A stretch of DNA of 64,000 nucleotides, taken from positions 186,001 through 250,000 of the forward strand of contig JAHCMK010000005.1 of NCBI GenBank assembly GCA_019192445.1, in the 5' to 3' direction. The first letter of the stretch is position 1. The number at the start of each line of letters is the position of its first letter. Positions 25,682 to 34,945 of the stretch are shown piece by piece. The translations under genes and the position numbers were made by a program. Under the pieces are notes generated by a model that saw nothing but the letters and a program-made list of their open reading frames with translations, was not told the origin of the DNA and did not search any database. Source of the DNA: Oceanococcus sp. HetDA_MAG_MS8. GTDB lineage: Bacteria; Pseudomonadota; Gammaproteobacteria; Nevskiales; Oceanococcaceae.

Positions 25682-26035
25682 ATGCGTCATAGCCCTATCT
25701 GCGTTTGGTTGCTCTTAGCTGGGTGTGTCAGCAGCTCTCACGCCGTTCAAGGCGAAGCCTCCACAGCAGACTGCCGGTCCGTTGTGGAGCACACCATGGC
25801 GGAAATGGAGCTTGCGGACCCGCAGTGGTCTGAAGAACGCGCCGCAATTGCTCGTCAAGCGGCGGCGTCAGCCTGTATGAAGGCGTTGCGGCGGCTTGCA
25901 GCGGCCGAGTCTGGCACTGCGGAGCAACCTCAGGCTGTCCAAGATCAAGATGACAATATGGGTACCTTTTTGGGGATGCCCAGAAATAAACAATCCGGTG
26001 GTTTGCACGGTAAGCCTTATGAGCGCCGGCGCTAA
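25682..26035 (+). CDS. Small exported protein of unknown function
   Basis: 117 aa. The N-terminal signal RHSPICVWLLLAGCVSS contains LAGC, so it may be a lipoprotein (Cys at about 15), although the hydrophobic stretch is short. The mature part is helical and polar with two Cys residues (TADCRSVVEH, AASACMKALR) that could form a disulfide, and a disordered basic tail. No recognised family. Its start lies within 60 bases of the NtrC-like site that I assign to the divergent gene. Confidence 0.55.
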   Translation: MRHSPICVWLLLAGCVSSSHAVQGEASTADCRSVVEHTMAEMELADPQWSEERAAIARQAAASACMKALRRLAAAESGTAEQPQAVQDQDDNMGTFLGMPRNKQSGGLHGKPYERRR

Positions 26036-26054
26036 GCCATGCCAGCATCCGCTT

Positions 26055-27941
26055 TCACGGCCTGGGACTCACCGGGCCCAGCAGTTCAATCAGGGCCTCT
26101 AAGTAGGTCTCCAGGTCCACATCCTCGGGGGCGACCGAAGTTGCAGTCATCAAGGCTTGTTGTTGCGCGGCATTGAAGGCCTGCAAAGTGGGGAAGGCGG
26201 TCAGAGGGCTGGGAACGATGTCTGGAGGGAACCGGTGCAGTGTGGCTTGCTCGTAGTCGTAAGCAATACCGATTGCCGTGGCCTCATCGAAGCGACGCAC
26301 AAAGATTTCCATCCCACGCGGTACTCCTACACTTGGATCTACGCCAATGGGAACGACGATACTGCCCATTTGGGTGGTGGAGCCCAAGTCGCAAGTTCGT
26401 CCTCCACTGGGGCCGGGTGACAGGATGAAGGCGTCCAGGCGTACGCGCTGACCACGCTCATCGAGCACTGCTTCGCCTTGCTCATCGACTAAGTTGTCCA
26501 TAATGGACGTCACTTTTGCGCGCTCATCGGCAATGGCTTGGAGCTCATCTGCGGACTGATCTCGGTCTGGGTCGCCCAGCCCGGTGCTGAGCATGAGGGC
26601 TGCACTGCGTGGGCCGACCCGCAGGCTTTCAACAATGCCCTGGTCTAATCGGCAGTCTGCACGATCATTGCTGGAGGTCGCCCGGCTACTGCTGACGCAG
26701 CGGCGGGCGCTGGTGCCACCCTCGGACTCAAAGACATTGAAATAGTCATTCATGTCGAAGTGGGCGGAGCCAGCCCCCCGACTTTGAAAATTTGGCAAAT
26801 AAATATCAAAGATATTGGCACCCAGTGCCTTCAGGTCATCGATGGCAGCAGCCATTAGTTCTGCCTGGGCACCCGTGCCGGCGGGGCTGGTGTTGTTGCC
26901 CAATTGACGGAGTACGCCGATGTTACGACCAGCGACCCCGTGCTTCTCGCGGTCCAAGAACTGGCCGTAGCTGCTAGGGCGCTGGTCTGCTGGAAACTCT
27001 AGAGTTTTGGGGTCGCGTGGATCTACGCTGGCCATGGCCTCGAGCATCAAAGCGGCATCACGGACGGTGCGCGTCATCGGGCCGCCAGTATCACGGGCGT
27101 GTGACAGCGGGAAGATCCCATGCTGCGAAATAACCCCAACACTAGGACGAATGCCGACCAGTCCATTGACTGAACTGGGGTGACGAATGGATTGGCAGGT
27201 ATCGCTACCGGTACCACCGAGGGCAAAGTTGGCGGCTATGGCCGCCCCTGTACCGGAGGAGGAGCCCGCAGGGCTTTCGGCGGTGTTGTAAGGATTACTG
27301 ACCTGAATGGCCCGTGCGGAAAAGCCCGTGGTGAAGAAGGCAAACTCATCCTGGTTGGCCTTGCCCAATATCAATGCTCCGGCTTGGCGCAATCCGGCCA
27401 CGGAGTGAGCATCGACCCCGGCTTGGTGCCCCAACATGGCGTAAGAGCCAGACGTGGATGGATGATCGACTGTGTCGTAGTTATCTTTGAGGAGTACGGG
27501 CATACAGTGGAGGCTGCGCGAGCCCGGCCCGCTGTCTTGTGCATACAGCTGGTCGAGCTGTATGGCCTGGTTGATGACCTGAGGGTTGATGTAGAGCGCC
27601 CCTCGAATGGGCCTGCCACCGTTAGGCTGCGGGTGATCGTTATAAGCCAATATGCGATCGATATACATCTGCGCCAATTTTTCGCAGCTCAAGGTGCTGC
27701 CGTCCGCCAACAGCTGCTCACCTGCAAGCGCAGCATGCACGTCGGCCAACGTGGCTTCGACGAGCTCAAAGTGTTTTTCCGGGCTGTGCTCAGACGCGCG
27801 CTCCGACTCAGTGGGCCCGCCACCACAAGCGCCGAGCAGCATCAGCAGGCCAAGGATGGCCTCAGGCAAAGCAGAGCGATGTTGAGGCGCAGCATTGTCG
27901 GCGCAGGGACGGCGAAGCCTGTAGGGCAGTCGTGTGGACAT
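26055..27941 (-). CDS. Lipoprotein amidase (amidase signature family)
   Basis: 628 aa from the ATG at 27941, chosen because GGAGAA lies five bases upstream; a further in-frame start at 28016 lacks this. The lipobox LLGAC is followed by Gly-Gly-Gly. The amidase core has the catalytic Lys in MPVLLKDNYDT, the cis-Ser in SPAGSSSGTGAAIAANFALG and the nucleophile Ser in GSDTCQSIRHPSSVNG. Extracytoplasmic lipoprotein amidases are unusual, since most family members are cytoplasmic. Substrate unknown. First of three consecutive lipoprotein genes. Confidence 0.88.
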   Translation of the reverse strand: MSTRLPYRLRRPCADNAAPQHRSALPEAILGLLMLLGACGGGPTESERASEHSPEKHFELVEATLADVHAALAGEQLLADGSTLSCEKLAQMYIDRILAYNDHPQPNGGRPIRGALYINPQVINQAIQLDQLYAQDSGPGSRSLHCMPVLLKDNYDTVDHPSTSGSYAMLGHQAGVDAHSVAGLRQAGALILGKANQDEFAFFTTGFSARAIQVSNPYNTAESPAGSSSGTGAAIAANFALGGTGSDTCQSIRHPSSVNGLVGIRPSVGVISQHGIFPLSHARDTGGPMTRTVRDAALMLEAMASVDPRDPKTLEFPADQRPSSYGQFLDREKHGVAGRNIGVLRQLGNNTSPAGTGAQAELMAAAIDDLKALGANIFDIYLPNFQSRGAGSAHFDMNDYFNVFESEGGTSARRCVSSSRATSSNDRADCRLDQGIVESLRVGPRSAALMLSTGLGDPDRDQSADELQAIADERAKVTSIMDNLVDEQGEAVLDERGQRVRLDAFILSPGPSGGRTCDLGSTTQMGSIVVPIGVDPSVGVPRGMEIFVRRFDEATAIGIAYDYEQATLHRFPPDIVPSPLTAFPTLQAFNAAQQQALMTATSVAPEDVDLETYLEALIELLGPVSPRP

Positions 27942-28060
27942 GACGTTCTCCGCTGCACAATCACCGCAGCATTCAATGAAGGTTCTGAGCCACCCCACCA
28001 GCGAAAGCTGTGCCAACTGTTTGTGCGAGAGCGCCCTACGCGCGAAATGGATTGAAGGTC

Positions 28061-28083
28061 AAAAAAAACCCCGCATAAAGCGG
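28061..28083 (-). terminator. Rho-independent terminator of the hydrolase gene
   Basis: Short CCGC-ataaa-GCGG stem followed on the minus strand by GG and eight U residues, about 90 bases after the stop of the gene at 28173-29942. Confidence 0.65.
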
Positions 28084-28172
28084 TGGTGAGTTATGCGTGT
28101 ACACCTATTGCGGCTGACCACAGGTCTCCCGATGGTAGGTCAGACCTAGTTCTATGAAATCAGCGGACGACA

Positions 28173-29942
28173 TCAGGGGACAGCGTCGAGACTGCCGTCA
28201 ATGACCGGAATGGATACTTCACCTGAAATAGTGGCGGCTGGAACGGCAATGTCGCGTGACCAGGTCACCGGGTACTGGGCATGGAAGCCCAAGATTCGCA
28301 AACCAAGCTCATCGCCGGGGGCGAGCCGCTCGGCGACGCCCGTCATGTCTAAGGGTTGTAGATTGTCCCCATGTTGGCCAAAGCCGCGTAGGGGGGTGAG
28401 TTGGTCATCAATAATGCTGCGCTGCTGCTCGCCCTGCCGGCGGTGAGTCAGGGCTAGCCAGTAGATTGGATCGCATGAGGCCTGGGCAAGCGGCGCAATG
28501 CATTCGCTTTGGCCGATCCCCAGGGCGTCTATCACATTGAGGGCCAGCTGCGGTATGCCCGCAACTACCGCGCCTTCGGCGCCCGCAATGCCGAGCGGGA
28601 TATCTGCAAGAACCAGGTCACGGGCTACGGTTCCAGTCAGCGAACCAGCCACGGCGAGGGCTGAGTTGAGTTGCGGGGTATTAATATCCACAGAGAAGCC
28701 GCGCCCACCCCGTGGGATCCGATCCAACTCGATGGCATCACCCTCGGCTAAGCTCATACAGATGCCATTCAGGTTTGCGGTGATGGCAGAGAAGGCGGCT
28801 TCCTGGCCCTTTAAGCTGGCGTCGAACCAAGCCAAAGTGGCACTGTCGAGCGAAATATTGCCGCAGCTGCGAGTGCCGCCGGCGCTTTGGAAGGCCGGTG
28901 GAGTCACCAGAGCAAAAGCAGGATCGATTTGGTCGGCTATATCATCGGGCACCGAAGCGGGAAGAATATGGCCGGTTTCATGCGTCAACAATCGCACGCG
29001 ACTGCCCATTTGGGTTAAGCAGGCGAGATTCGCGGCTGCTTCATTGAAGTTAAACAAGGTGTCACGCATCCCTTGGGTGAGCAGCACATCCACCTTGGGA
29101 AGCCGCCGGGAGGGTACCAGCCCTGGATCTGGCATAGCGAGGAGAAAATCTTGCTCCTCCACCTCTAGGCCTTCGCAGTGGTAGACAGGGCTGTGGTACG
29201 CGAACAGGTTGCTGGCGGCAGCGGGAAACTCATTACTGAGCAAGCCTTGGACGAGGCTTTCGCGAATAAAGTCATCTTGACGGAACCCGGACCCAGACTC
29301 TCCCCCCGCGACCAGGGCCAATACCCAGCCGGACTTAATGACGTTGTTGGGGTTGAGGCTGTAGCGCAGGTCATGCCAGGTGATGTCCGGCGCAAGGGCA
29401 TCCAAGCGGTTCTTGGGATCAGCGCCCAGAAGCAGAAGTTGGAAACCTCCACCATAGCTGCTGCCATAGGCACCGAGCCGCATATTGCCACTGCTGTCAC
29501 GGGCGAGGCCGGGTAGGCTTTCTGCCCAGTCCAGAATGTGAATGAGGTCTTGACCCTCAAAATCTGGTGACATGACGCGCACATCACCGCCCGAATCCCC
29601 AAAGCCGCGTTGGTCTATGGAGATGACGTAGTAGCCGGCGGCGGTGAGTGCTGCGAGTAAACCGCTACGTTCTTGGATGCGGCTACCGCCGTAACCGTGG
29701 CCATGCAGGATGAGCGGGTAGCTACCCCCAGGATCTACCTGATCGGGCTCGAAGAGCTCGAAGGAAATGTTGGCACTATCAACGGGCGAACTAATGACTA
29801 CATGCTCTTGGGTGCCGCTGCGCGAGGTTGTGACGGGCGGGCTGGAGCCATCATTCCCATTGCCGATTTTGGGTTCGCCGCCGCAGGCAGACAGAAGCAC
29901 GCCCGCTACGAGGAGCGGGCTGAACACGCGTAGATTGTGCAT
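28173..29942 (-). CDS. Lipoprotein alpha/beta hydrolase (S15/CocE-like)
   Basis: 589 aa. The lipobox LLSAC is followed by Gly-Gly. The alpha/beta hydrolase domain shows the oxyanion segment LILHGHGYGG, the nucleophile elbow GAYGSSYGGG, and plausible Asp (TQGMRDTLFN) and His (THETGHILP) triad members. The C-terminal part (about residues 400-589) is a beta-rich domain such as follows the catalytic domain in X-Pro dipeptidyl-peptidase/CocE proteins. It is an exported esterase or peptidase of unknown substrate. Cys residues in YHCEGLE, GTRSCGN and GQSECIAPLAQASCDP suggest disulfides. Confidence 0.83.
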   Translation of the reverse strand: MHNLRVFSPLLVAGVLLSACGGEPKIGNGNDGSSPPVTTSRSGTQEHVVISSPVDSANISFELFEPDQVDPGGSYPLILHGHGYGGSRIQERSGLLAALTAAGYYVISIDQRGFGDSGGDVRVMSPDFEGQDLIHILDWAESLPGLARDSSGNMRLGAYGSSYGGGFQLLLLGADPKNRLDALAPDITWHDLRYSLNPNNVIKSGWVLALVAGGESGSGFRQDDFIRESLVQGLLSNEFPAAASNLFAYHSPVYHCEGLEVEEQDFLLAMPDPGLVPSRRLPKVDVLLTQGMRDTLFNFNEAAANLACLTQMGSRVRLLTHETGHILPASVPDDIADQIDPAFALVTPPAFQSAGGTRSCGNISLDSATLAWFDASLKGQEAAFSAITANLNGICMSLAEGDAIELDRIPRGGRGFSVDINTPQLNSALAVAGSLTGTVARDLVLADIPLGIAGAEGAVVAGIPQLALNVIDALGIGQSECIAPLAQASCDPIYWLALTHRRQGEQQRSIIDDQLTPLRGFGQHGDNLQPLDMTGVAERLAPGDELGLRILGFHAQYPVTWSRDIAVPAATISGEVSIPVIDGSLDAVP

Positions 29943-30004
29943 GGCGTCTCCTCCTGGCGGAATCGCCAGAGGCTCCGTTAAAACGAGTTATTGTTGTCGT
30001 AATG

Positions 30005-30034
30005 GCTGCGGGCTCGTAGCAACGAGCCCGCAGC
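30005..30034 (-). terminator. Strong stem-loop after the acidic lipoprotein gene
   Basis: Perfect 12-bp stem GCTGCGGGCTCG/CGAGCCCGCAGC with a six-base loop, eleven bases past the stop. No U-tract follows on either strand. Confidence 0.5.
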
Positions 30035-30045
30035 AGGCTCTACAT

Positions 30046-31149
30046 TTAGAAGGTGAAGCAGGCAAGGGGATCGAAGGGGCAGCCGCTGAAGATGCTATCG
30101 CCGCCATCGTCCTCGTTATCAGTGGCAGCCGCGTAGGCACCAACGCAGGCCTGGGAAAGCTCTTCAGCGGTTGCGCTGAGGGCTTCGCCGCCGAGGCGGA
30201 AACTAATGTCACCGTTGCTGGCAAAGCTAACACCCACACCACCCACATCGGCCGTAGACAGCAGCAGCTCCCCGGCGCTAGGCGCCGTGCCTGCAGCGGG
30301 GTCCACGCTGAGTGGCTCTCCAGTGCCGATACGTACCAACCCAGTGGAGCAGCTTTGATCGGCTAAGTCGTCGAAATTGATCTCGCCGTCGAGCTCCAAC
30401 ACAAATGCAGGGTTGTCCGCGTCGCCAGTGTTGGCCACACCTAAACGGAAGTCCTCGATTTGACTGCGGACTTCGCTGCGGCTGCCATCGGTTTGGGTGC
30501 GGCGGTCGCTGCGGTCATCCTTAATGAGCAATTGGTAGCCGTTGTCCATGTCGACGACGCCGATGAAGGTTGCTTGGTCGCTGCGCGTGCTGCTGGTTGT
30601 AGTCTCAGCATCGTCGCCTTCACCCTGGGTGCGTTCCTGGACGGTTTCCGTGACCAAGGGGACGATCGTCAGACAACGATCGGCACTGGTTTGAATGTCC
30701 TCAGCACAGTCTTCACTAAAGACACCGTCGAGCACAGTGCGATCTACGACTTGCACTTCCACGCTATTGCCTTCGCCGTCGTCCACAGTCTCTGTGCTTT
30801 CCACAGAGTTGCGGCAGTTGTCGTAGGTGGTAATGGCCAGGTCTTCATCGAAAGTGACCGAGCCGCCGTCAGCACAGTCTTCGCTGACTTGACCCTCAGT
30901 TTCGCCGCTTTGAGGTTGTGGCCGCACTGGGGCCGACTCCGCGACATAGGGCTGGGCGTAGGCCCATACGCTTGCCACGGCCTTAATCACATCATCGCGG
31001 CTGTTTAAAGCAACGCTGGGCAGCACAACAACTTCGTCGTTGCTGGCATCGGTGTTGTCGTCATCGTCACATCCGCTCAGTGGTAGCATGCATAGCGCCG
31101 CCGAGAGCAATGCCAGTGTCTTCCACGCAGAGGCAGTGGTATTCGCCAT
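30046..31149 (-). CDS. Acidic Cys-rich lipoprotein of unknown function
   Basis: 367 aa from the ATG at 31149. The signal ends in LSGC followed by four Asp residues; Asp at +2 predicts inner-membrane retention. The mature protein is very acidic and carries at least eight further Cys residues (SEDCADGG, YDNCRNS, SEDCAED, SADRCLTI, DQSCSTG, SQACVGA, SGCPFDPLACF), consistent with several disulfides in a periplasmic beta-rich protein. No catalytic motif or family recognised. Upstream of the hydrolase and amidase genes on the same strand with about 100-base gaps. Confidence 0.72.
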   Translation of the reverse strand: MANTTASAWKTLALLSAALCMLPLSGCDDDDNTDASNDEVVVLPSVALNSRDDVIKAVASVWAYAQPYVAESAPVRPQPQSGETEGQVSEDCADGGSVTFDEDLAITTYDNCRNSVESTETVDDGEGNSVEVQVVDRTVLDGVFSEDCAEDIQTSADRCLTIVPLVTETVQERTQGEGDDAETTTSSTRSDQATFIGVVDMDNGYQLLIKDDRSDRRTQTDGSRSEVRSQIEDFRLGVANTGDADNPAFVLELDGEINFDDLADQSCSTGLVRIGTGEPLSVDPAAGTAPSAGELLLSTADVGGVGVSFASNGDISFRLGGEALSATAEELSQACVGAYAAATDNEDDGGDSIFSGCPFDPLACFTF

Positions 31150-31178
31150 GAGATTGGTTGTCCTGTGGTTCTCCAAGC

Positions 31179-31388
31179 CTAGGATTGTGCGGATTTCCTC
31201 GGTTTTTGCAAATCTCCAGGCGTGTTGTTGACGTGACTGTCGGGCTGAGAAGGCGATTCTTGCTGACCTAGCTGTTCCTGTAGGCGCTGAGCAAAGCGGC
31301 GGCGAATGCGCCGACGCATCTGCCACCAAGGCAGCACCATGCCCAGCACAAAGGCTGCCGCAGTCATCCACCAGACCGAGTCATTCAT
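31179..31388 (-). CDS. Small membrane protein overlapping the DUF445 gene
   Basis: 69 aa with one N-terminal transmembrane helix (WWMTAAAFVLGMVLPWW), a basic stretch (MRRRIRRRFAQRLQEQ) and a polar tail. Its ATG overlaps the DUF445 stop by four bases (ATGA), which supports real translation by coupling. The topology suggests a cytoplasmic helix. Function unknown. Confidence 0.65.
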   Translation of the reverse strand: MNDSVWWMTAAAFVLGMVLPWWQMRRRIRRRFAQRLQEQLGQQESPSQPDSHVNNTPGDLQKPRKSAQS

Positions 31389-32662
31389 GCCAACGCGCTG
31401 AGACCACCTACCAGCGCCGCTGTTTGCGCCACCGAAAGCGCTTTAAACATGAGCAATTGGCCAATACCCACCATCAGGCCCAAGCCTGCGCCCACAGCAA
31501 TGAGCATCCATTCATCTTCTTCAAAGGCCGGGCGCAGCATGGCTTCGAACTGATCCGGCGATAAGGCTCCCAACCGCTCGCTCAAGGTATGCGAGATATC
31601 CATGGCCTGCGTCGCGTAGTGGTCCACATGGGCTACGGCCTGGGGCAGGGTGGCGACAAGTCGATCGACCACCTCATTTTTCATGTCGATGTAGCGCTTC
31701 GTGCCTACCGTCCAGGCAACAAAGGGTTTGGCCAAGCCCGACTGTTCGTCGATGATGGTTTTGACATGCCGGGAAATCATGCTGAAAACCCGATCCGAAT
31801 AGGGCCCTTTGAGGACGGCTTCAATGATGTGGGAGGGGGTGACGATTTCGTCCGCAATCAGCTGTGCGTAGTCGCGCGCCACCTCTTGTTGCCGCTTATG
31901 AAACAGGCCTTGCACGAGGAAGGGGCCGAAGCGGCGAGGTTGCTGCGGCCTAAAGATCATGCGCAGTGCGATCCAGTTGGTGAGATAGCCCACCAGTAGG
32001 CCAAAAAGGGGTAGTTGAAAGTCGGCCTTGAAGAAGGTCCAGCCCACCATCTGTACCAGACCAAAGAGGAAGCCAAAATAGAAGCCCGAGCGCCCAATAA
32101 AGGTGAACTCTTCTTTGCCCACCTCCAAAAATACGCGGTTAATCAGCTGTTTATCCCGGCTGAGTGTGGTTACGACCATGTCGGTTAGGTCGAACATTTC
32201 ATTCACGTTCTCGCGAATTTCAGCCATCACCGACTCCACCACTTCGGGGGCGTCATTCTTAATGCGTGACAGAATCAGCCGGCGCGCAGCCTTGGGCGTG
32301 TTTTCCCAAATGACCGGCTCATATTGATACATGACCTCGTCGGTAATGTTCTCAATAATCGAGACAATGGGGCCTTCGATTTCCTCCGTGACCCGCGCCG
32401 GGTCCAGGCGCGCGAAGATCTCTTCCTCGGTGACGAGGTGCGGGACAAGGGTGTTGCAGGAGATGGTCGCCATCTTGCCGGCCTTTTTCGGCACGATGCC
32501 CTGCCAGCCCAAAAAGGGAGGGATGCCCACAAACTCCAGGGGGTGGAACATCATGCGAATGGCGATGACGTTGGTGACGTAGCCGACAATGCCGCTGGTC
32601 AGGGGCATCGACAGATACAGCCACATATTTGCTTGAAAATCGGCCCATGCCTGAGTGAGCAT
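31385..32662 (-). CDS. DUF445 family membrane protein
   Basis: 425 aa. The N-terminal membrane segment SMPLTSGIVGYVTNVIAIRMMFHPLEF, repeated later as LFGLLVGYLTNWIALRMIFRPQQP, is the DUF445 duplication (YTN...ALRMLF..P). Between the repeats is a long soluble helical region. The C-terminus ends with a hydrophobic helix. I start at the ATG at 32662, with GGGGAG nine bases upstream, instead of a TTG at 32695. Function unestablished. Confidence 0.88.
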   Translation of the reverse strand: MLTQAWADFQANMWLYLSMPLTSGIVGYVTNVIAIRMMFHPLEFVGIPPFLGWQGIVPKKAGKMATISCNTLVPHLVTEEEIFARLDPARVTEEIEGPIVSIIENITDEVMYQYEPVIWENTPKAARRLILSRIKNDAPEVVESVMAEIRENVNEMFDLTDMVVTTLSRDKQLINRVFLEVGKEEFTFIGRSGFYFGFLFGLVQMVGWTFFKADFQLPLFGLLVGYLTNWIALRMIFRPQQPRRFGPFLVQGLFHKRQQEVARDYAQLIADEIVTPSHIIEAVLKGPYSDRVFSMISRHVKTIIDEQSGLAKPFVAWTVGTKRYIDMKNEVVDRLVATLPQAVAHVDHYATQAMDISHTLSERLGALSPDQFEAMLRPAFEEDEWMLIAVGAGLGLMVGIGQLLMFKALSVAQTAALVGGLSALA

Positions 32663-32716
32663 GTTGTAAGTCTCCCCAAATATGATCAGCGCCAACCCTT
32701 TGCTGGTCGGGCGCCC

Positions 32717-33529
32717 TTAGCCAGACCTTTTTGGTCCCTTCGCGGCGGTTCCCGACGCACAATAATCCCATAAGTCGCGGCCATAAGTACTAATGCGCAG
32801 GCTTTGTCGTTGCGGGCGCAAGTTGCGGCCCTGGCCGCGACCTTCGCTGATCAGCTTACGAACCTGGGGGTCGCCCTCCAAGGTTTGGTAATCCATCTCC
32901 AAGCTTTTGTCTTCCGGCCCGGTTTGTACCAAGCCGAGCTGCTGCATATGCACAATGTGGCGAGGGACATGCTCACGGACCTTGACGGGCGACTTGCGCG
33001 CCAGGGTGCAAAAGTGGCCGGCGACGCGCTCACCTCGGCCTAAAGCCGAGGCGGTGACGAGGTGCACCAGGGCGAAGCTGCCACCGTCAGACAGGGCCGC
33101 CAACAACAAGGCCTGGTCTGGCGTGAGCTGCAACAAGGTTGCGGTGTAGGCGCAGCGCAGGGCTTCGTCGCGGTGTTGCTCTACGGCCTCATCCAACAGG
33201 CTGGACAGCAGAATCTGTGGGTGCAGGCGTTTGGCCAGGCTGGCCGGCGTGTCTTCAATCGCCTCTTTTTCGTCATCATCCAGGTCATGTAGACGATTAC
33301 GCAGTTCGCGGATGGCGATTTGTTCGGCGCTGGCTAGGGCTTCTGCCGCCAAGTCGGCGCCGGGAAGCCTTGCGGCAAAATTCTGCAAGCGACCAAAAAG
33401 ACCGCGACCGATTTCCATGGCCGGCACCAGAGCGCTGTCACGATCTCGCTCAGCTGGTGCTGGAAGCTGATCGCGCTTGGCCTGAGTGCGGGCTCGTTTC
33501 CGCTTCGTTGACGTGCGTGGTTGAGCCAT
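32717..33529 (-). CDS. Abi-alpha (DUF4393)-like protein
   Basis: 270 aa, soluble, with a very basic N-terminus (TSTKRKRARTQAKRDQ). The core LHPQILLSSLLDEAVEQHRDEALRCAYTATLLQLTPDQALLLAAL and the C-terminal LRISTYGRDLWDYC follow the layout of DUF4393/Abi_alpha proteins (pairs of helices, then a winged-helix-like segment, then TxFGRxxxxxC). The assignment is by pattern memory only. It lies between the crotonase and DUF445 genes, with no phage or restriction genes nearby, so a defence role is not supported by context. Confidence 0.5.
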   Translation of the reverse strand: MAQPRTSTKRKRARTQAKRDQLPAPAERDRDSALVPAMEIGRGLFGRLQNFAARLPGADLAAEALASAEQIAIRELRNRLHDLDDDEKEAIEDTPASLAKRLHPQILLSSLLDEAVEQHRDEALRCAYTATLLQLTPDQALLLAALSDGGSFALVHLVTASALGRGERVAGHFCTLARKSPVKVREHVPRHIVHMQQLGLVQTGPEDKSLEMDYQTLEGDPQVRKLISEGRGQGRNLRPQRQSLRISTYGRDLWDYCASGTAAKGPKRSG

Positions 33530-33532
33530 GGC

Positions 33533-34336
33533 TTATAGACCTTTGCGGCGGGGCTCAAAGGGCATATCAGCACCTTTGATATTGCGTTTCATCGCCACAC
33601 GTTGGTTGCGGCCGGTCAGCATTCGGCGCTGCCAACGACGTTCAGCCGCGAGTGCTTCGCCGTTGTCAGCCATCCACGTTTCTTGGAGCAAGTGCTTACT
33701 AGCGGCCACAGCATCGGGAGAACCTTGGCTGATGCGATCCAGCAGCTCGCGAGCGCGGGCCTCAGGACTATCATCAACCTCGCTCACCAAGCCCCACTGC
33801 TGGGCTTGCGGCGCATCGAAGACTTCGCCAGTCATGCATAAGCGCTTAGCCAGGTCCATGGGAATGAGCTCGCGCAAGGTAATGCTGGCACTCATATCAG
33901 GGATCAATCCCCATTTGATCTCCATGATCGACAGTTGGGCCTCAGGAGTTGCAAAGCGAAAGTCGCAGCCTAGGGCGAGTTGTAACCCAGCACCAAAGCA
34001 ATGGCCTTGAATGACTGCGGCGACCGGAACGGACAAGTTGCGCCAGCCCAGGCAGGCCTGCTGGAAGAGGTTGGTACCGTCACCGCCCGGCTGCAAGAAG
34101 CCCTGAATAATGCGCGCGGGTTGACGCGAAAAGGTGGGGAAGTCCAGGCCGGCGCAAAAAGATGGGCCAGCTCCGCGAATGATCACTCCGCGTAGGGTGC
34201 GATCGTCCTGAAGCTGTTTTTGCGCGTCTACCCAAGCGCGAAGCATGGGCCAGTCCACCGCATTGCGTTTTTCAGGTCGGGTGAGGGTCACGATGGCGAG
34301 TGCGCCCTCGCGCTCGATGCTGAGACGATCACTCAT
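33533..34336 (-). CDS. Crotonase/enoyl-CoA hydratase family protein
   Basis: 267 aa. The crotonase fold is shown by VTLTRPEKRNAVDWPML, the CoA oxyanion segment GAGPSFCAGLDF and AAVIQGHCFGAGLQLALGCDFRFAT. The first catalytic Glu of true hydratases lies in the ALGCD region as Leu/Gly here, while the IMEIKWGLIPDMSASITL segment keeps Glu and Asp. The activity may therefore be isomerase-like or different. The start overlaps the PCu(A)C gene by four bases. Confidence 0.87.
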   Translation of the reverse strand: MSDRLSIEREGALAIVTLTRPEKRNAVDWPMLRAWVDAQKQLQDDRTLRGVIIRGAGPSFCAGLDFPTFSRQPARIIQGFLQPGGDGTNLFQQACLGWRNLSVPVAAVIQGHCFGAGLQLALGCDFRFATPEAQLSIMEIKWGLIPDMSASITLRELIPMDLAKRLCMTGEVFDAPQAQQWGLVSEVDDSPEARARELLDRISQGSPDAVAASKHLLQETWMADNGEALAAERRWQRRMLTGRNQRVAMKRNIKGADMPFEPRRKGL

Positions 34337-34785
34337 GAGTTTGGCGCTTGGTTGCGAATATCGAAGCGCAGCTCAAGGGTCTGGCCGGAGCGTAGCCGGA
34401 TACGGCCTGAACGCTGACTTCCGAGTTCAAACGCCTCTTCCACACCCATCAACATGAGATGGGTTCCGCCAGGCTGCAGCTGAACTGTTTGCCCTGCGGG
34501 AAGGGGTAGGGACTCGAGTGGGCGCATGCGCATCATGCCCTCAGAGTGGCTCATGCTGTGAACCTCGGCTTTGCCTACACCCGGGATCTCCACGGCAACG
34601 ACCGCGTCATCCTCAGAGCTGGTGTTGCGTAGCGTCAAATATCCGGCGCTTACTTTGGAGCCGGGCACACTAGCGCGAATCCATGCGCTTTCGGCTTGCA
34701 CTCCGCCATCTGGCGAATTTGCGGCTCCACAAGCCAATAGCGCAGCTGCAGCGAATACGAAGCCGATGAAGTTCAGTAGGCGCAT
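34333..34785 (-). CDS. PCu(A)C copper chaperone lipoprotein
   Basis: 150 aa. Lipobox LLAC at about residue 19. The copper site H(M)x10Mx21HxM is visible as EVHSMSHSEGMMRMRPLE and GGTHLMLMGVE. Such proteins deliver Cu(I) in the periplasm, chiefly to the CuA or CuB site of cytochrome oxidase. No SCO or oxidase gene lies near. Coupled by a four-base overlap to the crotonase gene, an unexpected partner. Confidence 0.9.
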   Translation of the reverse strand: MRLLNFIGFVFAAAALLACGAANSPDGGVQAESAWIRASVPGSKVSAGYLTLRNTSSEDDAVVAVEIPGVGKAEVHSMSHSEGMMRMRPLESLPLPAGQTVQLQPGGTHLMLMGVEEAFELGSQRSGRIRLRSGQTLELRFDIRNQAPNS

Positions 34786-34945
34786 GGGGTCACCGCGACA
34801 ATAAAAACACCGCGCATGGTACTGCGAGCTGCAAAGCTGTGCTTAGCCGAGCGTGTTTGACGGTGGTCTATGCCTTGCAGTGCTTGGAGCTGAATTTTCA
34901 CTGCCTTTGGTTCTGGGCCAGCGGCTACAGGAGACTTCTCTGCCG

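Noticed and set aside
27180-28055. 291-codon frame antisense to the amidase gene
   Set aside because: The opposite strand encodes clear amidase motifs throughout. This frame is rich in Gly/Arg and looks like codon-position shadow.
32717-33529. A phage-defence island around the Abi-alpha-like gene
   Set aside because: No nuclease, restriction, integrase, toxin or CRISPR gene lies near, and the neighbours are metabolic or membrane genes.
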